Shown one piece after another: positions 48,805-60,700 of a stretch of DNA of 64,000 nucleotides. Within the stretch, counting starts at the first letter, position 1; the number at the start of each line of letters is the position of its first letter. Source of the DNA: Callaeas wilsoni (taxonomy: Eukaryota; Chordata; Aves; Passeriformes; Callaeidae); assembly GCA_013398955.1 (NCBI GenBank), contig VWPU01008529.1, positions 124,001-188,000 on the forward strand, written 5' to 3'. The translations under genes and the position numbers were made by a program. The notes beneath the pieces were generated by a model, which searched no databases, was not told the origin of the DNA, and was given only the letters and a program-made list of their open reading frames with translations.

Positions 48805-48868
48805 ACTCTTTAACTTGCTGTGTGACTTTGTGCAGATTCAAAATGGCTTCCTGTCCCCATTTATTAGT
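48805..48868 (+). mobile_element. Possible MIR relic
   Basis: AACTTGCTGTGTGACTTTGTG then CAGATTCAAAATGGCTTCCTG resembles the MIR core 'ACTAGCTGTGTGACCTTGGGCAAGTCACTTAACC...TCAGTTTCC'. Only about 25 bases match well. Confidence 0.3.
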
Positions 48869-51800
48869 GGAAGGGATGGAGTTTCCCTGGTGCAGTGCCA
48901 AATTCATATAGAATTTGAAATGTTCTTCTAGATGAGATGCTGTGTTCTGTAATGCTCAACGAGACCATAATATCTTTGGGGATATATATAAATACACTGG
49001 TATATGAAGAAAAACCCCACAGGATTTTTAAATGAAGCAGTTGAACATCTAGCCTGTATCTCAGTTTCCGTTGTTGTTTTCTAGAAGAATACACTCACAG
49101 TAAATTCATACCAAATTTCTCAGTGAATCTGATAGAAGAGTACTTGAAGAAAGGCTTCAGCATTATTGTTCACTAGCTAACATAAGCTGACAATGGTAGA
49201 TGACTGGTGAAATAGTCATGTTTCCTTAGTCCTCCTTCTTCCTCTTTCTGGGATGTTGGTTCTGAGAGTACCTATAAGCCAATGGTTTTACCACATTGCT
49301 AAAATTAATCTCCAGATTGATGTAAAATTAATCGCAGAATTCTATTTTTATGGAGAAGAGTTGACACTGGAAATTAGTAAATCTTCCCTACCTATATCCT
49401 ATGACATGAATGTTTATAAACTCTAACCCAGGCTGGTGTCAGGGCAAGGAAATATAGGTCAAAACTGTGATTTATATGATCAACAATAGAATTTAAATAC
49501 GAAGTTCTTATTAATCAAAATGCGAATTAGTTAGCTAAATCCCCACATCCCTTCAAAAAAATGCCAGTGTTCCACTACTCATTTTGTCACGTTTGTATAT
49601 AGTGACAGATTTTGTAAAACTACTTTCATAAATGAGCAAAACCCCAAATGTATATCACTAAAAACTTAGAAGACAAACTGATTAGATTTCCTGTGGTGGA
49701 ATTACATTATCAAACAAAACACAGGTTTTGAAATGCAACACCCCAAAAGAAATACAGTTGACTGAAAATTCCCATAATGAGAAATCCATGAGCCTAAATA
49801 TTTGGTGTTCCTGATTTGCTCACTTCCTCAGGTTAATGTTTCTTCAACATGTTTCCAGTTGTTTTTTTTTTCAGCTGAATTGGTTGTTGTACTTTCAAAG
49901 GTGATGATTTGCAAATGACGATTTCCAGCCTACTGTATTCTGTGTATGGCAGAATGTCCATCAAGTTGCCTCTAGGTGACATTAGTAGTGCAATCATTCA
50001 AAATGCAGCCTGACAGCATTTCAATCAATTCACTTTTCAACACTAGACATCAAATATACATTGCAAACCCAGCACCTGCTCTACTTGTAGTGTGACATCA
50101 AATAGGTTAGCCTCGGGTCCTAAGACAGAAGCTGTCTCTTGAACTGCTACATTAAGGAATGACTTTGGCAATGATACTCTCAGAGATTAACACTCCACCA
50201 AAACTGGCTCTCGACCTACAATATGGTATAATCCTTTTACTCCTTGTGTTTCTCTCTCAGCATAGCCCAGAGGAGCTCTGTGTCTGCTAGATGAGTCGGC
50301 CACAGAGCCCAGCTCTTAACCTCATCCTGTAGAGCTTCACATTTACAGCAAAGGTGCGAGTGGAACAGCAGCCATGCATTTATAAAAACTTGTCCCAGGT
50401 CTGAGCTCCTTGGAGTTAGCTTCCTCCTTTTTGCAACAACTGCATTGTGGTACTCCTTGAGGTGGCAAATTTTGCAACTCTTCATGAGGTCTTGGTGGCT
50501 GTATCAAGACCTGCTCTTTTAAAAGAGCAAGGGAAGCACTTAGGATAATATCCAGCTCCGTACACTGCTCTTCAGATGAAGAGGCCTGGCTACTGCCATG
50601 CCAGGACTTTGTCTTTTGCTTGGAATCAATAACAGGTCAGTTAGTGGTGTCCTTGAAAGTTCTCAGTGTACTTCTGTGCTTTGGGCTGAGGTAAGGTTTA
50701 TTCCTTGACCTACAACAACATATACTGTGTGTACTGAATCTTCTGAGTCACATCCATAATTCCCTTTGAATGAGAGGACAACTAGCTATAGTCAAACACC
50801 ATGGAGGTGCCTAACAAAGCAGGCAGGTGGTGAATGTGCCCAGGATTTCAAGTTCAGAGAAATAAAAAAGGCATGGCAGCACTCATAAACCTTAGAAGGA
50901 CAGTGTGAATCCCCTTCCTTTAGTTCTGTTTGCTAATCAGGCCTTGGTGCTGGTGGCATGAATCAGACAAAACTGTACTGTAGAGGCATTGTCAGCTGGT
51001 CATAATAGTGGCATGGGCAAGGGCATGCAGGCCACTGTGTGACTTAGGCACAGTTTGGACCTTCTGAGATAACCCTAGGAGACAGGAGTGGGGATCCAGG
51101 TGTGACGGGTTTGGAAAGAGAGAGTTTTGATGTGGCCTATTTACCACATACCACCATCCCTACTAGTGCTGTAGTAGATGTGATCTTTTGTGCCTAGAGG
51201 GACAACACCTGGTCCAGTCCTGATTCAATTCCAGGTACTAGGCAGGATGATACTGATCACATAATCACCTCAGTCCTAGAGCCAGGGATTGCAGGTTTGC
51301 ATTTCCTGTGCAGGACAGCATCTCCCTCTCAGTATGCACAGTGAAAAGGTGACCAGCTGGCCTCACCATTAGCTCTGAGCTCACAGTGGGCAGATTTGTG
51401 TCCCTCACCCTTTAGGAATCGTTTGCAATCACAATTCTGGAGCTCCACAGAGGACACTGCCCTGCTCATTGTTGCCACTCTTGCTGAGAGATGCGCCATA
51501 TCAGGAATGTGAGTGCAGCAGGAGATATCTACATCCCAAGTGGCACAAAAGAGGTTAATGTAGTACCCAATAACCTTCACAGACGAATCAAACAGCTGAG
51601 TTGAAAAAGCTGTCATAAATATTTGCATCCCTAGCAAAGTTAATGGAGGAAGAGGAATGCTGTCTTAGAAGACGAAGCAATATATGGACAGACTTCAGAA
51701 AGGTAGGAAATTGTATAGGGGTGGGAGAGATTCAGGGCTACTAACTCATTATGGAGGGAGGATTTTCTTGTTGAGGAGTGGTGACTGAATCTCTTCCCAG

Positions 51801-52020
51801 TGGAAATATTTGGCTCTGGAGATAGACTGGATGCTGGTAAACCCTAGGTTAGAGCAAGGTCCTCCCTGCGGGCCTGCTCGTTCTCCTGTTTGGGACGTTC
51901 AGCTGGCTGGTGCAGATCCATCCCGCAGGCTCACAGATGGGAAAAGGACTCAAGCCAGACTGAATGCTTGCTGGGGACACAGATGTGCTCTGAAGATTCT
52001 TTTGGTGTTTATGTGAAACA
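48869..52020. other. No supported feature
   Basis: Gene-poor sequence; no repeat or gene recognised. Confidence 0.45.
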
Positions 52021-52265
52021 ACTGCTTTTTATTAATTGTTGAAACTAATAATAAATAATTATAAATTATTTTAGTGTATTAAATTGCTGACATAACACTA
52101 ACACAAATATTTCTTAGGAAAGTGAATAAACATATAAAGCTACATTACTTTACAAATGAATTCATTAGTATTTATTACAATTACAATCAATTATTAAGCA
52201 TTATGATGACTTGCTTAGAGACTGGATTTTTTTTTTGCTATTATCAATTATTTTAATTACCAAGT
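52021..52265. other. Very AT-rich segment
   Basis: A long run of mostly A and T with many AATTAT/TTAATT blocks and a T10 run near 52229-52238. It could be an AT-rich relic or a matrix-attachment-like stretch. No repeat family recognised. Confidence 0.6.
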
Positions 52266-52625
52266 TTAAGTACTGGTTGTTTCCCATACACATCCCAGGG
52301 CACTAATTTTTATACAGCATCTAAAATGCACAGTGTTTTTGGTTTGGGTAGCTTTGTAGTACACCATAAATTGCTGAAAATAATTTCCTAGTTGCTAAGT
52401 GGAAATAGAAGCTCTGGGTGTCCCTCAATCAGTTATGACCTAGCCTGGGAGAGCTGGTTTATATTGTGCAATAAGAAATTTATTTCTCCAAAGTTTTATG
52501 CATCATATCCAAAATGCCAAGAGGCCAGGTTTGCCCATGTAACTGATTTTTATGTACTTCATGCCATCAAACAAGAGATCGTATGTTCAAAAGCTTGCTG
52601 CCCTTACACCTATTTTGTCTGACGA

Positions 52626-52809
52626 CACCTGGTATCCAGAACAGGTTGCCCGGAGAAGTTGTGGATGCCCCATCCCTGGAAGCGTTCATGACCAGGTTGG
52701 ATGGGGCTCTGAGCAGCCTGGACTAGTGGAAGGTGTCCCTGTCCACAGTAGAGGATTTAGGACTAGAAGACCTTAGAGGTCACTTTCAACCCCAAACCAT
52801 TGTATGATT
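52626..52809 (+). mobile_element. CR1 LINE 3' end, sense
   Basis: AGAACAGGTTGCCCGGAGAAG, GGATGCCCCATCCCTGGAAG, GACCAGGTTGGATGGGGCTC and TGAGCAGCCTGGACTAGTGG are the CR1 C-terminal ORF2 sequence. CTTAGAGGTCACTTTCAACCCC and AAACCATTGTATGATTAT are its 3' end. It is 5'-truncated near 52626. It differs from the copy at 600-1167 in subfamily wording (GTTGGATGGGGCTC versus the TTGGACTCGATGATCC type), so the two come from different CR1 lineages. Confidence 0.93.
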
Positions 52810-53820
52810 ATTGCCTCAAAAGTGTCTGTAGAAGGTGATGGTCTCACTATTGGACCTATAATTATTTCTGATGCTAACCTGGTTGGCCCTACTACACTCT
52901 TACAGACATCCAATAATTAGACTTATTACAAAGTATTCAGACAGTCTATTTCAGGTATCTTCATTTGATAAACAGATGCATAACCTGAATGTGTTTTTTT
53001 GACTTGTCATCACAGGTCTTCGCATCCTCAAATCTGTTCTCTAGTTCTTTTCCCTCCAGCCTCCTCTAGCACCTCTGCACTCTGATCTCTCAGGTTGTTA
53101 CTTCCAGCTCCTTAGCTACCTGGCTGATGTGTCATGCTTGGAACACACAAACTCTAACATAGCTATAAGCATTTTCACTTCTCGCTTGCTGCACTTAACC
53201 TCAACCTTCACGTACAGTATCAGCAGAAGTGGGGATGCCCGGGCAGCTGTACCTCTAGCCCCACCCTATCTTACCCTCTTCTATGGTACTGCAGCATCCC
53301 CTGAACTCCAGCTCTCCTCGCAGCCTTGCACAGATCCTGTGCTGACAGGAGCAGTGGCAGCTGGGTGTTGTTGCCGTCCCTTCAGTGCTCAGACAATCAG
53401 CCTATGCCTTGCAGCCACAGTGAATGAAGGCATTAACGAGGACACCTGAATTGATTTGGTGCTGATACTCAGCTGTTGAACCAATCATCAGACTATAAAA
53501 GCAGTGAGGTGGATTAACAAAGTACTTTGCATATTACTTGGGAGCAAAGGCATTATCTGTGCATGGTAGGGTTGCTTTATGGTACCTTGTAAAATGCTTT
53601 ATGCTAGAGCAAAGCATAGTTATTCTAGCTTTACTAGAAGTGAGATTTTAAAATACATGTAGTTAAATTTTTACACATTCTTAATAACTTCAGTGGTACT
53701 AAATTAATAGATGATGCATGTTCTAAATAGGTTTGCCTATTGGGAGGGAGTGAGGGGAGGGATGTCATAACTGAGCTCTTTTTAGATTGCTGATTTTTTT
53801 TCCTTGTACTTTCTACACAG
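52810..53820. other. No recognisable feature upstream of the exon-like segment
   Basis: Mixed composition. A frame at 53129-53449 has no recognisable product. Confidence 0.45.
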
Positions 53821-54002
53821 AGAAATTAATGAATTCCTCATGAAAGGTGCTGTATGGACAACTTCTTTTTACCTTCACAAGTCCTGGAGAAACCGCAGTG
53901 GATCCCCTTGCCTTACTTCACCCCTAGGCTGTTCCCCTGCACGTGTCTCTCACATAAGGAGCTCTGTTTGGTTGCTCTCCTTTTCTGTTGAGAACATCCA
54001 AG
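53821..54002 (+). other. Exon-like segment with strong splice signals
   Basis: A long pyrimidine tract, TTTTTTTTCCTTGTACTTTC, leads into TACACAG ending at 53820, a strong acceptor. 182 nt later CCAAG|GTGAGT at 53998-54008 is a strong donor. One frame (codons starting at 53822) is open through the whole segment, with about 60 codons and no recognisable domain. An internal exon of 182 nt is ordinary. I cannot identify a protein, so a long non-coding RNA exon or a coding exon of an unknown gene are both possible. Chance juxtaposition is also possible in 64 kb. Confidence 0.28.
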
Positions 54003-54080
54003 GTGAGTATTTGCTTCACAGGGGTGTTTCCCCCCCGAGTTTTTCACTTGTTCGGAGTGGTTAGTCATTGAGTAGGTATG

Positions 54081-54120
54081 ACCAGATCAGCAGATGCAGA
54101 TCTACAAATGCTGATCTGGT
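54081..54120. repeat. Perfect 12-bp inverted repeat (hairpin-capable)
   Basis: ACCAGATCAGCA at 54081-54092 is the exact reverse complement of TGCTGATCTGGT at 54109-54120, with a 16-nt spacer. RNA from either strand could form a 12-bp stem. It lies about 80 bp beyond the donor-like site at 54003. No MITE or miRNA family recognised. Confidence 0.95.
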
Positions 54121-57100
54121 GTTGATAGCTTATATTACTAATAAGTGTGCAGTTTTACTAATGGTACCTGAACAATCGTTGTAAGTTAGTGTTTTCTAAC
54201 CAGCAATATACCAAGTTGCCTGGAATTTGCTATATAAGGTTATATATGATAAAGATGCCTTGATTCAGCAGAAAAATAATTTTATAAAATCACTTTTTGT
54301 CATGCTTTTACTCCTGATGAGTTTACAGTAGTATTTTCCCTCTAGCAGGACTTGACTGAGATCTTTTGTCTTCCATTATAACAATTAAATTTCTTTTACA
54401 CATTTTAACCAGTAGTTTGTTGCAGAGCCCTTTGATATGCTCTGCTCAGATGGAAGACATTACAGGAGGATTTTATTGCTGTCAAAATGGAGTGAATGCT
54501 TAAAAACATAAATAATAATTTGAATTTAGAAATAACTTGGTTTTAGCTGTTTTTACACGGTTGTTGCTCAATGCAGCACTGTTTGAAAGTCTTGGTCATA
54601 ATCTGGAACCCTGCTGTGCTAGAAGCTGTATTGACACTGGACAAAAAGGTAGCACTGCTCTGAAGTGCTTTCAGTTTTCCCACAAACACTTACGCAATTA
54701 AGTTGGAGGCTCCATTTGTTTGCTTGTTTTAGTGCTTGCTCTGGCTTTTTTGTTTTCTTCTTTCATGAATGATAATGAAAATTTATATTGAATGCACATG
54801 TTTTAACTGCCTAGAATACACCTAGGCAATATGTGAAGACTTTTTCTACTGAAGTTAAGGAAAACCCTTCTCTTTACTTCTCTTTTCTGTGGTGATTTCT
54901 TTGACTATTTTAATTTACGTGCTTAACATATGTACAAAAATACATAAAGCTGAATGAGGGTGAGTGCCACTGAGGAGTGACTAGAAGTGTATTTCAAAAG
55001 AGTCATGGTCATCCTTAACCTCTTCTAAGCAGCCCTTACCTGACCTTCCAAACCAGAACTAGAGGACGTGGCATTTTCAAATAAGGAAAAAAGTTGTGGC
55101 TGTTTCACTGCTAATACTTGTGTTGTATAGATAATTGTCCTGTAGCATTGGAGGCAAAATTAGAAAACCAAAGTCATCGGTGGTAAGAAAGCAACAGAAG
55201 CCACAAACCTGCCACTGAGGAAATTTATAGCAGGGAACTGACACAGAAGAGTGAAGCATATTCATGATGCTAGGGTCAATCTCATTCACTTTGTCTTGGC
55301 CTAAGCTATGTTTCCACCTGTTGCTTTCTATGCCTGTGAATTCCCCCAAACTGCCCTAAGTATGAGACAAATCTGTTTTGGTCTGAAAGCAGTATTTCAG
55401 TCTTTTAGGCTTGAGGATACTTGTTCTGCTTATTAATTTTGTGCTTTAGGTGAATTCATACAGATGGTGAGATAGGGCAAGAAGATTTATGTTGAGATTT
55501 ATTGAGGGAGCCTATTTTTCCCCTCCTGGCTGACATCAATAGGGTTGTGTGGTCTATTCACTTTGTCACAAAGTGCACCCTGAGAAAGTACTGAGAGGGC
55601 CCTGATTGTAGTCCTGCCTTCGAACAGGTCACAACTCCATTGTTCTGGAACAATAGAGGTTTTATAAACAAAGTCTGACTAGAAAGATTGTGAGTTATTA
55701 CACTACAAAGAGCCTCACTGAAAGCAAAACAAGGCAAAAAAGAAACAGGGTAAGGCATAGAAAAATGCTTATAAACAATAAGTTAAATCCCAGGTCTTGA
55801 GCAATATATTGATGCCGGAGGAACTGTGCTACCTTACAGAATGCTGAGGTTGGTCTGTTAGTGTTTACACCACACAGTGTATATGCTGTATAATTACAGT
55901 GAAAATAAATGCACAGACACACAAGTACTTAAAAATCTGGTTACTACTGGCTTCAAAGGGATTGCTTGCATGCTTCAGGTTAGGCATAAACTTGGGCTTC
56001 CTGTTGGGGACCTGAAAGAGGCTGTGGATGATGCCCTCTCCCTGCATTGTCTATCACAGTCATCTCACAGTCCCTTAAGTTACTATTTCCAATGGCCACC
56101 TGTTGCCTTTCATCATAAATTTAGCGCTGCCCCTGCAAACTCTCCCCTTGGCAAGGCCTGCTGCAGTTACTCATGTGGAAGTATTTTTGCAATACTGGAA
56201 CTTATTCTTTTGAAGCATGACTGTCTTTTCACTTCACAACATGCAGTACCTGGTGTAACAGGTGCCCTGTGGGTGTAGAGCAATGCAAGTGAGTAATGGG
56301 TGGAGCAAGTGAAGGATGCTCTGAGAAATCCAGAGCATGAAAGGAAGTCTCTTGAATTCAAGCAGCTCACATGCTGAAGGTGTTCAGACTTGTATAAATG
56401 TGAAATTAAAAATAATTCAGCTATGTTAACTTGGTTAATTTATCTTTGTGCACAGATATTTATGTAGTCTTTTTATCTAGGTGTTACCTAGTAGAGAGGA
56501 AATTATTAGCATTTCAATCCATCCCACCAAAACCAAGAAACTTTCCCTCTTTGGTACTAGCCTAGAAACATTATTTTTTTCCCTTCCCTCTCAGAACTGT
56601 AGGTATCTGAAAAAATAAGCTCATATTAATTTATTATATGAGCTGCTAAAGTTTCTAATTTTGGTTGCTAGTGCCCAGAGGACGAGTAATCAGTTATTAA
56701 GCAAATCAGCCTTATGTTGTAGTGCATCAGTTTGATGAGGTTAGTGTTAAAAATCTGGCATAAGTATTTGCAGCCTTCCTGTGTTAGTGGAATGTAATGC
56801 TTTTCCATGTGAAGATCAATTTAACAAGCAGATTTAATCCAAGACTGAGAGGAGAGAAGGAGGGGGGTCGTGGCAGAAGGGACTGAAACTCCCTGTGTAC
56901 TAGACTTCCACCTCTATAGCTATGGCAAGTGATTATTACCAAATAAAGGGTTCAGCATGCATTCCAGTAAAGCAGGTGGTCAGAATGTTAGGCAATAACA
57001 ATTTAGGAACTGCCACTTTTCTGCTGTCTTTTTAAATGCATCTATAAAGAGCATCTAAGAAGGCTGTGTGCAACTTTTTAGAAGCATTACAATGAACTTG

Positions 57101-57409
57101 CTCTCATTTGTTAAAAAGGGGATAATGGAAGATTAAAAGTATCCTCCTGCTGTTTTGTTTTGCTTTTTAACTAAATTTTCGATGGTGTTGAATAAGATTT
57201 GCTAGTACATGATGTCTGCTTACTCGAAGTGTAATGCAAGCTTTTAGATAAAAGGCAGGTAACTAGGACAGGACTGAAAATTAATTATGCAGGAAAACAC
57301 TGCAGTTCAAGTTTCTAGTAGGTGAAGCCCAGAGCCTCTTGGAATTACATTAGTTCCAATGAGCATGTTTTTACCACAAAACTAGATGCCAGAGTTTCTG
57401 CACCAGGCT
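54121..57409. other. No supported feature
   Basis: AT-rich sequence. The frame at 55877-56278 (133 codons) has no recognisable domain and is not supported as a gene. Confidence 0.45.
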
Positions 57410-57780
57410 TGTTTGAGGTGGGGAATGGAGGCTGTCCAGGTTTATCAAGCTGAATTTTGCATTCTGCAGCCTTAATCAGTCTGAAGCTAATTAGCAGCCT
57501 CTACACAATAAGGCCACAAGTCATTAATCATAGGAGACGAGAGCAGTCAGCCCCCCATCCTTGACATTTCAAGAAAAGTTTTCTCTCGCACTCTTTTTTT
57601 TGTGATGAGGCTTCAAAAGTCGCAAGATTGCTTTTCATGGTCAATAGTGTGTGAAGTAGAAGCCATGTCTTGATGTGACAGACAAGGGACCACTGTTCAA
57701 AGACCTATTGGACTCTTTTTTTATTTCTTTTTTCCCCTCTCTCTCTCTAAATGCTGTCCTCTAATAGAATGGAGTCAACT
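57410..57780. promoter_or_regulatory. Candidate conserved non-coding element with homeodomain sites
   Basis: A non-repetitive block with a 10-bp palindromic homeodomain site GCTAATTAGC at 57486-57495 and CATTAATCA at 57522-57530. It also has a MEIS/TGIF-type TGACAG at 57676-57681 and a CCTTAATCAG site near 57470-57479. Pyrimidine-rich tracts lie near 57715-57750. Composition and motif density are like known developmental enhancers. No coding character. Conservation not testable here. Confidence 0.32.
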
Positions 57781-60700
57781 GATGACTTTATTTGCTTTGA
57801 GTTGAAGCATAGTTCAGCTGGGAATAAAAAAAAGTTTTAACAAGTATGATTTTTGTTAGAGCAAAATTCAAGTTTTTTACAAAGCTGCTTAGTTCTTTTT
57901 AAAAGTTACAATCCTTTCTTATGCGCAGCTAATGAGGAATGAAAGTCCTTTCACATGCCTAATATAGTTTAGTACAGTGTGTCTTGAAATCCAATGCTAA
58001 CAGCTGCAGGCTAAGCACTAGGAAACCCTTGCAGGAAGAAAATATTACATTTCTTGAGGCTGTTAATGAAACTGCTTACAAACAACTTGAAGTAGTAAAT
58101 TTAAATAATAGGTTTGTTGTCTTTAATGATGCTGAGAATTAGATTATGTGTTATATTTTATTTTCTGGGCAGAAGATGTGTAATTCTATCTGTATTACTC
58201 CCACAATAAGGGATGGGTGGTGTCTGTATGCCTGATGCCTGTCTAGCAGCTCTTACTGACTAGTTGTCCATAGCATGTCCTTGCACCTGTTGATAGCATC
58301 AGTGTTTCAGGCTGAGATATTTACTACAATATTATGGCCATTTCAGAGCTTCTGGCTGGGACAACTGGGGAGAGGAGGTGTTTTTATAAGTAGCAAATAT
58401 ATTCATACAGTCTTCTGTTGTTAATCATTGAGTTTTCACTATGAGCAAAACTGTTTTGTTGAAGGATAGGTTTTAGAAATATTTCTTGGAAACCTAAATG
58501 TCTCCCTCAAGGCCTCTTTTTTATCTTACTGGGCTAGGTGGACTTTGTTGATTTACTTAAGGAATTGGAGTAACACTCAGAGCAGGCAATGGGCTTTTGT
58601 CTGTACAACTCTCCAGGAGTTCCTTGTTCTACCAGGCACTATATCAAACTCAGCATCCATCCTTGTACCTGGAGTTGTCCACTGCAGACTGGGAGTAGCT
58701 TTGTAGAAGGTGTTAGCTCAAGCAGCAAAGCTGTATGATGACAGAGCACTGCACGGTGCTGCCAGCAGCCTCGGCACACTAAGATCTAGTGCTCCTCTAT
58801 GAGCAGTGCCAGTTGTGCTTTGATTTGCTTATTTCTCCTGTTCGGAGAGTAAAATAATGTTGAAAGGCTGTTTGGTTTGGAGTTTTGTTGTTGTTATGTT
58901 AGTTTCTTTTCCTGTTACCAGTCCTTGAGATAAAAATTGAAAACGAGGAAAGAAAAGTTATATTAGAAGGCTCAAACAAATTAAACCAGCGCTTTGTCTC
59001 TAGAAGCTCAGCAAGCAGCTGTCTGTAGCTGTAATATGGCTGTATGTCATTGCATTTACTTCTCTGAATCACCAGTAGATTTAGTCCTTGCACCACCGTT
59101 CTATTTCAGTAAGAATGATGTCTTCAGGGCGCTTCTTGTGCCTATTCTATGGATCTGGGGAGGTCATGAGATGATCACTTTGGGTGACAATAGGGAGGAG
59201 ATTAACCTAGTCGAAAGTCTATGGTTGAAGATTTAGCTCTGGATAAGGCTTCAGCTTGAAAAACTTGTGTTTTGATGCCTGAGTGGTGTACCTTTATGTG
59301 TTGTTTTCTTCTGGGACCAGGGTTGTGAAGCCCCGTTAAGTGCGACCTTTTCATTGTGTTTTTGTTTTCTATCCCCTCCTTTAAACTTGCATATTCCCAT
59401 GCTCACTCCTTGCTTTCCAGTTCTCTGTTTCTGAAATGTGAACCCAGTGGCATTCCAGTTTGTGCCAGGCCTTCTGTGGTGGCCTAAGTGGCCCTGGCAA
59501 ATAGGCATTCCTAACAAAAACAGGCACCATGCAGAAACCTGAGCAAAAAAATGGTACGAGCGCTAAAAGAGCCATTAAATTCCTCCTGTCATATCAGTGA
59601 AACCGTACACAATTTGAAAAGTTCCCCTAATATATCTTTAAACCATAGACTATAGCATTGGTTATGGTCTCCAGTATCAACTCTTACATTTCAATAAGAG
59701 GGCATTTTCTTTCTTTTTGTCTCTAATACTAGGAGTGGGGGGGAAAAGATGACATGCAGCTACATAAAAATAAATATGTAGTGAAAACGCATTAAGGATT
59801 TGACTGAGCCCACACAAGCAGAGAGTTAAGACTGATATTCAGTCATTACCTCAGCTCATTACATCTTGGGGTTTTGTTACTCATGTAGTCTGTAAGATCA
59901 CTCTCTGTCTGGAGAATCCTGTGCTACCTGGAAACAAAGGGAAGTGTTATGTTGTAGCTTTACCTCTGAAATTTCCTTGCTTTGCCAACTTTCCTCAGTG
60001 TTACCATAAAACAGTTCTTGGTGACTTATATATATTAATGGCATTAATTAAACTATCAGCACAGCTGAATGGGAGAAAATGTGTCTTCTGAACTTGTTTC
60101 TTGAATAGGAGTAAATGCCTCATTAATCTTAAGCATCAACCCAAGAACACTGTGTTTGTTAGATGGAATAATAAATGACTTTACAGGAAATACACAATAG
60201 CAGATGCTGGAATGCATCCATTCATTAGTCACTGTGCATAAATATCCCCTTATTTCCATGAAGAGACATTTAGTGGAGGGCCAGTCTGACAAACATGCGC
60301 AAGCTTTCACTCACTCACGGAGAAAACGGAAAGGAGAAAATGTCATACAAATTTGCCTGCTGAACACAAAGTATCACATACCTTATGTGTGCTTTTTCTG
60401 CTCCTTGCCCATCTTTTGTCAGATTGAAATGTGCGTTAACAAAGGCAAAACTGTTGGGCAGGATTTGGAAGCCCATAAGGCATTACAGTTATTTCTACTT
60501 CTTGGTTGCAAAGTCTGGATCACTGCTGTGTCACTTGGAGGCAATCACCAACTTCACTCAAAGCCCAGTTGAGTGTCTGGTGAAGTCAAAGAAAGGCTAT
60601 TTGCTTCAGAACCTTACAAGAAAATATTGTTGGGTTTGTTTTTAATCACTGCTCCCAAGATACAAAGAAACAAGCAAACAAGCCTATTCCAGTGAATAAT

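Noticed and set aside
55877..56278. 133-codon frame on +
   Set aside because: No recognisable family, overlapping frames on -, AT-rich start; most likely random.
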